Shown: positions 40,214-50,225 of the stretch, one piece after another
Layout: every line of letters starts with the position of its first letter
How positions within the stretch are numbered: position 1 is the stretch's first letter
Notes under the pieces: generated by a model
Told to the model about the DNA's origin: nothing
The model's database searches: none
Seen by the model: the letters and a program-made list of their open reading frames with translations, nothing else
Assembly: GCF_000617925.1 (NCBI RefSeq)
Contig: NZ_BAMT01000012.1
Location: forward strand, 1-64,000
DNA: 64,000 nucleotides
Direction: 5' to 3'
Origin: Methylobacillus glycogenes JCM 2850
GTDB taxonomy: Bacteria > Pseudomonadota > Gammaproteobacteria > Burkholderiales > Methylophilaceae
Program-made: the position numbers and the translations under genes

Positions 40214-42518
40214 ATGCCAACGCAGAAGTTTTCTGATTGCAGCGTATCACCCAACCCCAGGGCTATATTCAAACTGTCATTTGCCAGCCTGCTGTGCTGG
40301 TCTGCTCTGATGGGTCCAGCCTGGGCGGCGGAGGAGCTTAACAAGAATCTTGACGAGGCAACAGCCAAGGACGACGCCAGGGAAGCAGAAGGTGCGCGTT
40401 TGCAATCCGTGGTGGTGACCTCGCAAAAACGTGCTGAAAATGCGCAGGATGTGCCTATCCCGATTACCGTGATTGGCGGTGACAAAATCAAGGATACGGC
40501 CTTGTCTTCTGCCTCGCAGATAGGCAATTACATCCCCAATCTCTCTGCCGAGCGTAATAACGGCCATGGCTTGCCCAGATGGAATCTGCGTGGGCTGTAT
40601 ACCGGAGACCCATCAGCACCACGGTTTCACCATTGGGCGTGTATTACGACGATATTTATATCTCCAATGTCACGGCCGCCAACCGTCCTTTGTTTGATCT
40701 GGAGCGAGTGGAGGTTTCGCGGGGGCCGCAGGGCACTTTATGGGGCCGGAATAGCACAGGAGGCGCGCTGAATTTTATCTCTAAGAAACCCACTTTTGAG
40801 CCGGATGGCTATGTGAAGCTGGATGGCGGCAGCTATGACAGGCGCAGGATAGAAGGTGCGATAGGCGGCGCGATTCTGGATGAGCGGCTGGCGGGGCGTA
40901 TTTCTTTTTATGATGAAAACCAGGATGGCTTTGGCAAGAATGTATTTGGTGGCGACAGCCGCCGTGGCAAGCTGGAAGATCAGGCTTTCCGGGCGCAACT
41001 GCTGGCCAAGCTTAGTGAAAACCTTGATACCCTGCTGACGGTGCACCACCGGGAATATAAAACCGAAGGTGTGCTGGCACGCGCTACCCGTTATGGCACG
41101 CGCGCCAATGGCGCAGACCAGTACGGCTTTATAGGCACGCCAGGGCTGACCAATGCCAATATCAATGGCAGGGCACCACTGGTGACGCAAGAGGGCATCA
41201 GTAACAGACTGAACTGGCAGCTGGGCAAGCTGGAGCTGACTTCCATCACCGCCTTCGATGACTATCGCTCACGCGCCCGGGGTGATACCGATGGTGATGG
41301 TGGGCCATATGACTTGCAGCGTAGCTGGGCGGGGGTGCAGCGCAGCAAGCAGATATCGCAGGAGTTGCGTCTGGCTTCGCCACGCGAGGACAGATGGAAC
41401 TGGCTGGCAGGGTTCCATTACTTCCGGGAAGATGCCTCGCAAAGCAGTGCCTCGGCCAGCTTGCCCAATCCTTATACTGCCAACAACTTTGACCGTTTGG
41501 GTTGGGATCAGAAAACCACCAGTTATGCCTTCTTTGGCAGCAATACCTTTAACTTCACGGATAAACTCAACCTCACCTCAGGCCTGCGTTGGTCTTCAGA
41601 AACCAAGAGCATTAATTTGCTGAGAAGAACCAGCAGCAACGCCACGTTCAGCAATCTTAACCAGTGGTGGAATTATTCATCGGTGAGCAGCCCGCTGGTG
41701 ACCGCCGCTGTGCAGGATGAGGAAAAAACCTGGCGCGACTGGAGTTGGGATATCACGCCTGCCTATAAGGTGAATGACAATCTGCGGGTTTACTTCCGCT
41801 ACGCGCGGGGTTTTCTTTCCGGTGGCTTTAATGGCGGGGCCAATAATCAGCAGGCGGTAGGCCTGGTGAACCCGGAATACCTCACAGATTATGAAGTGGG
41901 GCTGAAGTCAGAGTGGCTGGATGGGCGGCTTAATTTCAATGCCAATGCCTTTTACTATGACTACAAGGATATCCAGACCAATGTGCAGTTTGTCTTTAAT
42001 AACCGCTATACCTCCTTCCGCACCAACGGCGCCAAAGGCAAGGTTTGGGGCACGGAGTTTGAGCTGAGCGCCTTGCCGCTGGATAACCTGCGCGTCAATG
42101 CGGCCTTGTCACGCCTGCATACGGAATACACCGATTTTGTCACCGCAAATCGCACCGATTACACCGGGGATGAGTTTGGGCGCTCACCGAAATACAGCCT
42201 GATTTTGGGGGCGAATTACAAGATTCCGCTAGCGGGTAAAAATGCGCTGGTGTTTGACACCAACTGGAACTACCGCAGCCCGCAATGGCTGTCGATAGAT
42301 CACACCAACAAGGCGTTCAGGATGATTCACGCGTGTTGGGGCAGGCCAGTGTTTCTTACCTGATCAATGATGGTGATATCAAACTGACAGCTTATGTCGA
42401 TAACATCACCGACAAGCGCTATCTGGCCAACTCTGCACCAGGTGGGTACAACACAGGTAACTTTACCTATGCCGAGCCGCGCACCGTGGGCTTCTCGCTG
42501 ACCAAGCAGTTCTTTTAA
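40214..42518 (+). CDS. TonB-dependent receptor (two frameshifts)
   Basis: About 769 residues restored. Signal peptide near residues 14-39 (FKLSFASLLCWSALMGPAWA), TonB box region VVVTSQKRAE, plug with LERVEVSRGPQGTLWGRNST, and a barrel ending FSLTKQFF. Start at 40214 with AAAAGGAAAAAA upstream. Break 1 near 40613 (restores PSATTVSPLGVYYDD) and break 2 near 42329 (one C; restores HTNQGVQDDSRVLGQA) are each one lost base. It closely resembles the receptor at 45270-47570 (shared RGPQGTLWG and TGGA-NFISKKPTF). It is convergent with the ABC genes. Confidence 0.9.
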
Positions 42519-42558
42519 ACGTTAACTATTAAACCTCTAAATATTTAACCCATAAATG

Positions 42559-42590
42559 CCGCCCTTCGTGATGCAGGGCGGTTTGCTTTT
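42559..42590 (+). terminator. Rho-independent terminator between convergent genes
   Basis: CCGCCCT pairs with AGGGCGG, followed by TTTGCTTTT, 40 bases after the receptor stop. It may also stop minus-strand transcription from the ABC genes. Confidence 0.75.
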
Positions 42591-42637
42591 AGCGGCGCAG
42601 GTTGTTGCCCGCACACTCGCGCATGCATAATCGGCCG

Positions 42638-43353
42638 CTATTCCTGAAACACGCCCAGCGCCTGCAGCAACTGCTGGCGTAGCTGGTCAAAGCCGGCATT
42701 GCCCCGGCTGCGTGGGTGTTCAAGCTGATGCGAGCATCTACCGCCACCTTGCCATCTGCCAGCACCAGCACACGGTCTGCCAGTTGTATCGCTTCATCCA
42801 CATCATGCGTTACCAGCAATACGGCAGGTGTGTAGCGCTGGCATAGTGACTGCACCAGGGCCTGCATTTTGAGGCGGGTCAGGGCATCCAGCGCGGCAAA
42901 GGGTTCATCCAGCATCAGCAGTTGTGGCTGGCGGATCAAGGCGCGCGCCAGCGCCACGCGTTGCGCCTCACCGCCTGAGAGGGTGCTGGGCCAGGCATCT
43001 TCATGGCTGGCCAGCCCCACTTCAGCCAGGGCGTTTTTAGCCGCCCTGCGCGTGTCATCATCTATGGGCAGGCCCAGCAGCACATTGGGCAGCACGCGTT
43101 TGGACTCTATCAGCCTGGGTTCTTGAAACACCACGGTGCGCACTGGCGGCACCAGCACTTCGCCAGCATCCACAGTCTCCAGCCCGGCCAGTATGCGCAG
43201 CAAGGTTGTTTTGCCGCTGCCGCTCTTGCCCAGCAGGGCGACAAACTCACCTTCATGGATATCCAGAGAGAATTGATCCAGCACTTTTTTGACGCTGAAT
43301 TGCTTGCTAGCCTGCTTGACGCGCACGGCGACAGGTAATGTGTGTTGACTCAT
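42638..43353 (-). CDS. ABC transporter ATPase, SsuB/TauB/NrtD type (frameshifted tail)
   Basis: About 238 residues. Walker A GKSGSGKTTL, Q-loop VVFQEPRLI, signature LSGGEAQRVALARAL, Walker B LLMLDEPFAALD and H-loop LLVTHDVDEA. The short inter-motif length and EPRL sequence fit the sulfonate/taurine/nitrate group. One C is missing near 42708; restoring it gives the tail PRSRGNAGFDQLRQQLLQAL and GVFQE with the stop at 42638. The ATG overlaps the permease stop (ATGA). Confidence 0.9.
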
Positions 43354-44227
43354 GTTCTTTCCTTGTGCGCGCGGCGCCAGGGCATGCTGATACGCTCAAT
43401 CAGCTTGACGAGAAAATCGGTGCCCAGGCCAAACAGCGCATAAATCACCACGCAGACAATCAGCACCTCGGTGCGGAAATATTCCTGCGCTTGTAGCATG
43501 AGAAAACCTATGCCCTGGGTGGTGTTGATGACTTCCACACCTATCAACGCCAGCAGCGCCATGGACATGGACAGGCGCAAGCCCGCCATGAGGTAGGGCA
43601 GGGCAGCGGGCAGGTGTATTTCGGTGATCATGGCCCAGCGCGAGAGGCCGAAGATCTTGGCCGCCTCAATAATCTTTCTATCCACACTGCGCACGCCAGT
43701 GTAGGCGTTCAGATACATGGGCTTGGCCGAACCAGCGGCAATCAGCAGAATTTTGGATGATTCACCTATGCCAAACCAGACAATCAGCAAGGGAATCAAA
43801 GCGAGGAAAGGAATGGCTCTGAACATCTGAAAGCTTGGGTCTATCAACTCTTCACCCAGCTTGCTCAAGCCCGCGGTAATACCCAGCCACAGCCCAAAGC
43901 TGCCGCCCAGCAGCAGGCCCAGGCCAGCGCGGGAAAGCGAGATAGACAGGTGGTGCCAGAGCACGCCGGACTCAGCCAAACTCCAGGCGCTTTTGAGCAC
44001 CACCCAGGGCGGGGCGACAATATTGCTGGCTATCCAGCCATAAAACGACCCCAGACTCCACAGCGAGACTATCAGTAGCGGCACCAGAAATCGCAGCCCC
44101 AGGCTAAGGCCGCGCTTACGGCTGGCGTCGTGCAGGGGCTTTGGGGTTTCTAGCGTATGCGTGTTTGTAGAATGCTTAAAACCAGTGGCTGCCGATGTTG
44201 CTCGCCAGCATGCAAATCTTGACTCAT
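43350..44227 (-). CDS. ABC transporter permease, SsuC/TauC type (probable frameshift at its start)
   Basis: Inner-membrane permease with about six helices and the BPD motif EAAKIFGLSRWAMITEIHLPAALPYL. The most natural start is the ATG at 44227, which overlaps the binding-protein stop as ATGA and reads MSQDLHAGEQHRQPLV; that frame closes after 25 codons. Restoring one T in the run near 44184 continues it as FKHSTNTHTLETPKPLHDAS into the permease. Alternatively translation starts at an in-frame ATG at 44246 with an unusual Cys-rich N-terminus. Middle gene of the receptor-binding protein-permease-ATPase operon. Confidence 0.85.
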
Positions 44228-45258
44228 TGCCGCAGCACCCAGTCATCCACCGAGAAGTTGGATTGCGCCACCTGGCTTTGCAGACGGAATTCCAGCAGTT
44301 TTTTCAGCGCCTCTACACCTTCTTCCGAAATCGGCCTGTCTTCATAATTAATGCCTGTGGTGGTGCGCGCGTTTTCCAGCGTGTAACCCGTGGAGTCAGC
44401 TATCCACTGATAATAGGCTTCAGGGTCGCCCTGTATCGCTTCTATACCGGTCTTGATACCGCGCCAGAAGGCGGCAGCAAACTTCGGGTTGGCCGCCAGA
44501 AAATCCTCACGCGCAGTAATCACGCTGACAATCTTGCCGGAGGAGGGCACATCCCCCAGCTTGCCTATCAGCGTCAGCCCATGCTGATCTACCCATAGCT
44601 TGCCTATGGATGCTGAAGTGACATAGGCATCCAGCTGATTGTTTTGCAGCGCGGGCAGGGCTGCGCTGCCGGGCAGCTGAGAATATTTGATCTCCTGCAA
44701 TTGCAGGCCTTGGGCTGCGGTCTGGAAGGCATAGTCAAAGGTGGAGCCAAACAACAGGCCCACACGCTGGCCGCTCAGGTCTTCCAGGCGTTTGGGGCCA
44801 CCCTTGCGGCCTACCACCCAGAATGAGGATTCAATCATGTGCGGGCTGGTGACAAACAGCACCCTGTGTTTGTCGCCACGTGCGCGCGACAACACGGCGG
44901 GGGAATCCCCGGTGGTGGCCAGCTCGGCCTGACCGCTCATCATGCCCAGCAGGGAGGCCGCCGTACGCGGAAAGCCGACAATGCCATCAAAGCGGAAGCC
45001 CGCATCACGCAGTTCTTGCTGGAAAGTGCCCAAGTGAATTGCGTAACCCAGCGGCCCGCCTGTGCGCAGGGTTTTCTCGAGCTTGTCTGGGTTGCCCACC
45101 GCCACGCCCGCAATCTTGAAGCCCACCAGGCCTTGATCCTGCCCAGTAGAAGCATGCTGTTGTTTGTTCCAGACGTACACACCTATGGCGCTGAACAGCA
45201 CCAGGGCGATGATGATCCAGCGCAATTTGCCGCTGGTGAATAATGACTGCTTGCTCAT
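44224..45258 (-). CDS. ABC substrate-binding protein, SsuA/NMT1 type
   Basis: A 344-residue periplasmic binding protein. N-terminal membrane helix (about 13-30, LRWIIIALVLFSAIGVYVW) acts as a signal or anchor. The fold markers include GFPRTAASLLGMMSGQAELATTGDSPAVL and GQRVGLLFGSTFDY, typical of the aliphatic-sulfonate/nitrate/taurine family. It starts 11 bases after the TonB receptor stop, so receptor and ABC genes are one operon. The actual ligand is unknown; no monooxygenase such as SsuD or TauD is nearby. Confidence 0.9.
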   Translation of the reverse strand: MSKQSLFTSGKLRWIIIALVLFSAIGVYVWNKQQHASTGQDQGLVGFKIAGVAVGNPDKLEKTLRTGGPLGYAIHLGTFQQELRDAGFRFDGIVGFPRTAASLLGMMSGQAELATTGDSPAVLSRARGDKHRVLFVTSPHMIESSFWVVGRKGGPKRLEDLSGQRVGLLFGSTFDYAFQTAAQGLQLQEIKYSQLPGSAALPALQNNQLDAYVTSASIGKLWVDQHGLTLIGKLGDVPSSGKIVSVITAREDFLAANPKFAAAFWRGIKTGIEAIQGDPEAYYQWIADSTGYTLENARTTTGINYEDRPISEEGVEALKKLLEFRLQSQVAQSNFSVDDWVLRQ

Positions 45259-45269
45259 ATGCTGACTCC

Positions 45270-47570
45270 CTAGAACCTGTAAGTGGCTGAAACGCCGAAG
45301 GTGCGCGATGGGCCGTAGGAGAACAGGCCATTGATCAGGGATGTATTGCGGTAAGCCTTATCAGTGACGTTAAGTGCATAGAAACGGACTTCGTATTTGT
45401 TATTGGCGGCGAGGTAGCCCGTGGAGAGGTTGCCCAGCCAATAGCCTTTTTCAATCAGGTCTGCACTAGTTTGATCCGTAGCATTGAAGTAGGCCTTGCT
45501 GCGGTACGCCCAATCAGTGTTGAACACCAGCGCTGCGCCATTGCCCAGCGGGTAACGGTAATCTGCCTGCAGATTGCTCATGACACGCGGCACACGGTTA
45601 AACCAGTTGCCGGAAACATTGGTGGTTGGCGTGTCCTGGAAATCGGTGAACTTGGTGTGGTTGAAACCTAAATTGGCGGCCAGCCTGAGGTTTTCGATAG
45701 GCGCGGCAACAATTTCCAGATCCACACCTTTGACGTAACCACCCTTGGCGTTGATAAAGGTAGTGACCTGACGGGTGGCATCCAGCGGGTCCAGCGTTAC
45801 GGCTTTTTGCTGAATATCCGTGTAGTCATAGTAAAACACGGCTGCGTTGACTTGCAGACGGTTATCCAGCCATTCAGTCTTCACCCCAGCCTCATAAGAC
45901 TTGATGTACTCGGGGTCTATGGTGGTGATTTGGCCCTGGGTGGTGGCACCTGCATTGAAGTTGCCACCGTTAAAGCCCTTGGCATGGCGGAAATAGCCCA
46001 TGAACGTATCGGTGAACTGATAGGTGGGGGTGATATCGTAAGTCAGCGCATCCCAGGTTTTGGAAGTATCTTGCACGGCGACATTGTTAAGCCTGTTAAC
46101 GCTGCTGGTGAGCCACCATTGTGAGGGGTTGGTATAGCTGAAACCCGAAGGTGATGCCTGATAGAGATAATCGATATCGCGGATTTCGCGGGTTTGGCGT
46201 AAGCCCAGGGCCACTTTGAATTTCTCGGTGAACTCATAGGCAAAATTACCAAACAGGGCAAAACTCTCGGAAGAAAGATCGTAATCGGTGTTGTTATAGG
46301 TAATGGCCTTGGCGCTGCCATTGGCATTGCGCGAGCCTGGCAACACGCCATTCTGGCCCACATAATCCAGCTTGCCCTTGAAGTAGAAACCCCCGACTAT
46401 CCAGGAGAAAGCACTGGCCTTATTAGAAGCCAGGCGTAGCTCCTGACTGAACTGATCCACACTGAACTCGCTGCGGTTACGGCTAGATTCATAAGTCACG
46501 GCATCCACACTGGTCTGGTCACGCTCAAAGCGTTCCAGGCCAGTGACCGAGGTCAGGGTGTTGCCATTGGCAAACTCTTTGTTCAAGGTCAAAGTAGCAC
46601 CGCGTTGCTTCAGCTCGTCCGTGGGGTTTTGCAGAATACCAATTTGCGAGCGGGAATTTTCTGGTGAGCGGCGGTTACCGTTTTGCAGCACCGGGCCATC
46701 AAAATCGCGGTAGTGCACGTTCAGCAAGGCATTGAAGCTATCAGAAACCTTGAGCAAAAATTGTGTGCGTATGGCAAATTCACTCCAGTCTTCCTTGCCC
46801 GGCACATAAGGGTTTTGCGCATGGCGGTCACTATCTTCCTTATGGATGGAAACCCGCGCCGCCAGCACATCTTCCTTCAGCGCACCACTGACAGCGCCCT
46901 CAACCAGAGTGTTACCGTAATTACCCAAAGAACCCTTGATATAACCCTCAGGCTTGAAAGTAGGCTTTTTGGAAATAAAGTTGATGGCCCCACCTGTGGT
47001 GTTCTTGCCCCATAGCGTGCCCTGCGGCCCGCGCAGCACTTCTACTCTATCCAGATCAAACAGCGGAAAACCTACGGTAGAGGCATTCCAGATATACACA
47101 TCATCGTTATAAGTGCCTATGGGGTTGGTGTTCCAGATAGACGCATCAGAAAGGCCTATGCCGCGGATATAAAACTTGGGTCTGCCATGGCCATCGGTAG
47201 TGTCGGCGGACATATTGGGCACAAAACGGATAATGTCACCCGCATTACGTACTTCATTACTTCTGATCTTATCCCCCCCCACCACGGTCACTGCTGAAGC
47301 AATGCCCTGCACATCTTCCACCCGGCGCTCGGCGGTCACCAGCACCTTTTGCAGAGAAGGCGGTGTGACCGTCTGGCTGGGTTTTTTAGCCTCATCCTGT
47401 TCAGAGGCTGTGGGTTCAGCATGAGTGGATTTAACATCACTGGATTGAATAGCAGTGGTTTCAACAGTATTAGGTTCAGCTGCCCAGGCCTGGCTGATGA
47501 ACAAGGTAGAAACGGCAAGTGAGATCAGCTTGAGGCTGAAGCCTGGCTGAGGGGTATGAGTACGCGGCAT
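45270..47570 (-). CDS. TonB-dependent receptor
   Basis: Intact 766-residue outer-membrane receptor. Signal peptide MPRTHTPQPGFSLKLISLAV to QAWA, TonB-box-like KVLVTAERRVED, plug with RVEVLRGPQGTLWGKNTTGG, and a barrel ending VSATYRF. Paralogue of the receptor at 40214-42518. First gene of an operon with the ABC transporter, which suggests it takes up the ligand of that transporter. Unlike its neighbours it has no frame break. Confidence 0.95.
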   Translation of the reverse strand: MPRTHTPQPGFSLKLISLAVSTLFISQAWAAEPNTVETTAIQSSDVKSTHAEPTASEQDEAKKPSQTVTPPSLQKVLVTAERRVEDVQGIASAVTVVGGDKIRSNEVRNAGDIIRFVPNMSADTTDGHGRPKFYIRGIGLSDASIWNTNPIGTYNDDVYIWNASTVGFPLFDLDRVEVLRGPQGTLWGKNTTGGAINFISKKPTFKPEGYIKGSLGNYGNTLVEGAVSGALKEDVLAARVSIHKEDSDRHAQNPYVPGKEDWSEFAIRTQFLLKVSDSFNALLNVHYRDFDGPVLQNGNRRSPENSRSQIGILQNPTDELKQRGATLTLNKEFANGNTLTSVTGLERFERDQTSVDAVTYESSRNRSEFSVDQFSQELRLASNKASAFSWIVGGFYFKGKLDYVGQNGVLPGSRNANGSAKAITYNNTDYDLSSESFALFGNFAYEFTEKFKVALGLRQTREIRDIDYLYQASPSGFSYTNPSQWWLTSSVNRLNNVAVQDTSKTWDALTYDITPTYQFTDTFMGYFRHAKGFNGGNFNAGATTQGQITTIDPEYIKSYEAGVKTEWLDNRLQVNAAVFYYDYTDIQQKAVTLDPLDATRQVTTFINAKGGYVKGVDLEIVAAPIENLRLAANLGFNHTKFTDFQDTPTTNVSGNWFNRVPRVMSNLQADYRYPLGNGAALVFNTDWAYRSKAYFNATDQTSADLIEKGYWLGNLSTGYLAANNKYEVRFYALNVTDKAYRNTSLINGLFSYGPSRTFGVSATYRF

Positions 47571-47894
47571 GGCAAAGGTCTTGTTGAAATAAAGAATGCA
47601 GGTCTATAACAAGAAATGTGCCATGGCTGAGTTGGTAGGGGTAGGAGGGGGTGTGTGGCTAGGGTGTTGAATTAATGTGATAAAAATTCATTAGCCTAAG
47701 TGAAAAAAATGCTAACTGTTGCGCTAGTGTTGCAAGGGAAACAGTAATTTTGAATCACTAACAGCAACGCTGGTGGTGTGCGGGCAGGGGAGAGTAATTG
47801 GCTTGGATGAAGTAGAGCATGCTGTTTGCCACCATGCAGCATGGTGATGGCTTTAATCCTGCTGGTTGTAAACCATTTCAGTTGTAGACCATAG
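47571..47894. other. Intergenic region
   Basis: AT-rich promoter region of the receptor operon, with ACTGTT and AACAGT half-sites about 20 bases apart (near 47716 and 47740). No gene is supported, and no attC motif is seen after the acetyltransferase stop. Confidence 0.4.
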
Positions 47895-48446
47895 TCAAGA
47901 TTGCAGCGGCATTAAGGCTTGGGTATGAGATGAGTTTGCAGTCCATGCAAAGATGAGCGTTACAGAGCCATCTTCCTCCAAAGACTCACCTGAGTATGTC
48001 ATTCCAGACTTGGCTAAAACCCGCTGAGAGGCAATGTTGTCTGCTGCAACGGTGGCGATTATTCGACCAAGGCCGTGGAATGACGCACCATAAGCCAGTA
48101 AAGCCGGAACCGCCTCACTGGCTAGACCTTGCCCCCAAACAGAACGCTTCAGCGCATATTTCACTTCTGGTTCAGGTTGCCCTTCAGGATGCACAAGACC
48201 TGCAAAGCCAATCACGTGCCCCGACTCTCGCTCTACCAGGGTAAACATTCCATAGCCGTATTTAATATAGTTTGCCTGCGTGACCTTGAGCCAGTTTTCA
48301 CAAGCCTCCCATGTAATTGCCTGACCGTCACCGACCCAGCGCATTGCGTCAGCATCAGAATAGACGCTAAAGAGAGGCTCTAAGTCTTCAGCTATCCAAT
48401 GCCTGCAAATAAGTCGATTTGATTCAAATATGGATGTAGCTAACAC
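47895..48446 (-). CDS. GNAT family N-acetyltransferase (RimJ/RimL type), cassette gene
   Basis: A 183-residue acetyltransferase: opening ESNRLICRHWIAEDLEPLF, acetyl-CoA loop region SVWGQGLASEAVPALLAYG and NIASQRVLAKSGMTYSG. The start is GTG. It lies downstream, on the same strand, of an attC site (48523-48582) and GNAT genes are common integron cargo, so it is probably a cassette. No attC is visible after its own stop. Substrate unknown. Confidence 0.88.
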   Translation of the reverse strand: MLATSIFESNRLICRHWIAEDLEPLFSVYSDADAMRWVGDGQAITWEACENWLKVTQANYIKYGYGMFTLVERESGHVIGFAGLVHPEGQPEPEVKYALKRSVWGQGLASEAVPALLAYGASFHGLGRIIATVAADNIASQRVLAKSGMTYSGESLEEDGSVTLIFAWTANSSHTQALMPLQS

Positions 48447-48522
48447 TATTTACCGCGAGGAGATTGAGGTCTTCAAAATGTGGTCTGGCAAAAACGGAAG
48501 AGGCGTCTATCTGTATGCTGCT

Positions 48523-48582
48523 GCCTAACGCCTGGATTAAGCCGTGCTGCGAAGCGGCGTCGGATTGAATGACGGGTTGGGC
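48523..48582 (-). repeat. Integron-type attC site (60 bp)
   Basis: On the minus strand it runs from GCCCAAC (consensus RYYYAAC) to GTTAGGC (consensus GTTRRRY). Between lie inverted inner arms, CAATCCG and CGGCTTAA, around GCCGCTTCG. Length, end cores and inner arms fit a classic 59-base element. It starts 10 bases after the stop of the gene at 48592-49332, the usual place for a cassette's attC. Confidence 0.85.
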
Positions 48583-48591
48583 ACTACGTGA

Positions 48592-49332
48592 TCAAGCTGC
48601 CCAACAAAATTGCTCGACTACGTGCTGTTCTTTTCGTTTTTTCTGGAACTCTTCTTTATTCTTTGGCTCATCAAAATACTCTTGCTCCATCAAAGCTCTC
48701 TCTTTTATGCTGGAGATTGATTTCTTCAAATTCTCGGTACGATTTCCTGGGAGAGCCGGCAGCTGCTCCATAAACATTACTTCGTAAGGGTTCTGTTCGA
48801 CCCAAGAAATCGACCTTGCACTAGCGTCCCGTTGCTTTGCTATATCGCAAAACGCATAGCTATTTATGAATGGGCCAGCTAGAACAGCAAACGCCTTTAC
48901 AGCCTCTCCTGCCTGACTAAGACTAGCGGAATTAACGTCAAGAACATCTGACATCGTTATGTAGCGATTTTTTGCAGCATAAAACCAAAAAACAGCATCA
49001 TCGCGTAAGCCGACGTCATAGAGCCGTATTGCTAAGACCATTAGCGTCATCGGCGTTGTACGCTGCGGCTTAGCTTGAATTGCATCCCGAACTGCCAAGA
49101 TGTCATCTATCTTGTTAGACGCGAGCTGATCATCAAAAGCCTTAGCTACCTGTACTGTTGGACGGCCATCGGATGAGTCGGCCGATTGGTAGTAAGGCGT
49201 TACATAAACGCCGATATGCTTAATCGGAACTGTCGGATCTGGGGTGGAATTAATGTTCGTCGCAATACTCTCCGCTGCTACAGGGGAACACATCATCAGA
49301 ACAATCACTGACATCAAAACTTTCTTAACCAC
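48592..49332 (-). CDS. Exported hypothetical protein, cassette gene
   Basis: A 246-residue protein with a signal peptide (MVKKVLMSVIVLMMCSPVAA, cut before ESIAT). The middle has an Asp/Arg/Tyr-rich helical region (LAIRLYDVGLRDDAVFWFYA) and the tail is charged (KNKEEFQKKRKEQ). Family not recognised. Followed directly by a canonical attC, it is the best-supported cassette here. Its lower G+C than the flanking genes fits transfer. Confidence 0.75.
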   Translation of the reverse strand: MVKKVLMSVIVLMMCSPVAAESIATNINSTPDPTVPIKHIGVYVTPYYQSADSSDGRPTVQVAKAFDDQLASNKIDDILAVRDAIQAKPQRTTPMTLMVLAIRLYDVGLRDDAVFWFYAAKNRYITMSDVLDVNSASLSQAGEAVKAFAVLAGPFINSYAFCDIAKQRDASARSISWVEQNPYEVMFMEQLPALPGNRTENLKKSISSIKERALMEQEYFDEPKNKEEFQKKRKEQHVVEQFCWAA

Positions 49333-49345
49333 ATTTGTCTCCTGT

Positions 49346-49379
49346 GCCTAACACTTGAATGATTGCTTAAGGGTTATCA
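49346..49379 (-). repeat. Possible truncated attC site
   Basis: The minus strand has GTTAGGC (GTTRRRY) at 49346-49352 upstream of the gene at 48592-49332, and a degenerate TGATAAC at 49373-49379. Only 34 bases and weak inner pairing, so it may be a remnant or chance match, though it falls exactly between two cassette-like genes. Confidence 0.45.
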
Positions 49380-49591
49380 TGAAAATAGAAACCGATTTGT
49401 ATCAGTGAAAATATGATAATGAAAGGGCCAAGCCATTTTAAGTGCTTGCCCCATTTTTCATAAAAGGCATCAAATTTTGGGTTGGTTTCTGGTTTCGGAC
49501 CGACTAAACGTAAGCCTATGAGTATTGCAACAATACCACCCACAATTGTTATTAAATTATCAATAATTACTGCAACTAACTGTGCGGACAT
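49367..49591 (-). CDS. Small two-helix membrane protein, cassette gene
   Basis: A 74-residue protein with two hydrophobic helices (about 5-29 and 52-70) and a charged middle (PKPETNPKFDAFYEKWGKHL). Family unknown. It lies between two attC-like elements on the same strand as the other cassette genes. Confidence 0.65.
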   Translation of the reverse strand: MSAQLVAVIIDNLITIVGGIVAILIGLRLVGPKPETNPKFDAFYEKWGKHLKWLGPFIIIFSLIQIGFYFHDNP

Positions 49592-49597
49592 ATTTAT

Positions 49598-49667
49598 CCC
49601 TAACGTTTGACATGGGAGGACGTGCCCCAGCTTGCCGGGGCACGTCCTTTCGATAGAAGGGTTGGTA
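49598..49667 (-). repeat. attC-like element with strong hairpin
   Basis: A perfect 12-bp stem (AGGACGTGCCCC at 49617-49628 with 49637-49648) is flanked by GTTAGGG (close to GTTRRRY) and TACCAAC (close to RYYYAAC) on the minus strand. Size and folding fit attC; the end cores are imperfect. Confidence 0.55.
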
Positions 49668-49784
49668 CTGAGCGAGTATCGCGGGTTTGACCGAAACCGA
49701 CAGCTCGTACTCGAAGAGCGACGCCGACATCACCAGAAAAAGAGTTGTCGTGATTCATGTATTCAATGCGCCTTAAATGATGAT

Positions 49785-49842
49785 GCCCAACTAAAATAGA
49801 CTCCCTAAAATGCACAAGAAATGCACCTCTTGGGTGTTAAAC
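49785..49842 (-). repeat. Possible attC or attI site
   Basis: The minus strand runs from GTTTAAC (RYYYAAC) to GTTGGGC (GTTRRRY) over 58 bases. Both cores are canonical, but the inside folds poorly, so it could be an attI-type site or chance. Confidence 0.4.
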
Positions 49843-50225
49843 TGTTTATTATTTTGCAGGTAATTGTTTTAATTGTTCTTAAGTGTGGAGGCACACCCTA
49901 ATTTTTCAGGTAATGACACCTTAAAAAAAAACGCCAAAGTCACTGGACATGGTGTTTTGATAAATTGTAGCTCAAGCACTACAGTTTATGTATAGAGCAG
50001 GTGGATGTAGATTGGATTAGACATCTTGCTCTCGCTCATATTGCTTATAGTGACAAACAACTGATCCATGGTGGGAGCTTAGCCAATTAGGTCATCAGGC
50101 TTTGGGTACACCGACAACACGCTATCTAATACATCTTTTGGGATGGCTGGTGTTGCTGCGGTCATTATTACTCCTAAGCAAAGTAGCGGCAGTTTCCTGC
50201 CAAATGACCGTTTACACAAAACTTA

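Larger units (their letters stand above)
49592..50225. other. attC-rich stretch before the integrase remnant
   Basis: Holds two attC-like elements (49598-49667 and 49785-49842) with a 117-base cassette-like gap between. A 52-codon frame at 49600-49758 reads through the first element and is probably fortuitous. Nothing else is recognised from 49843 to 50225. Confidence 0.5.

Noticed and set aside
49600-49758. A 52-codon frame within the attC-like element
   Set aside because: It reads through the hairpin of the element and stops in its core site, so it is probably fortuitous.
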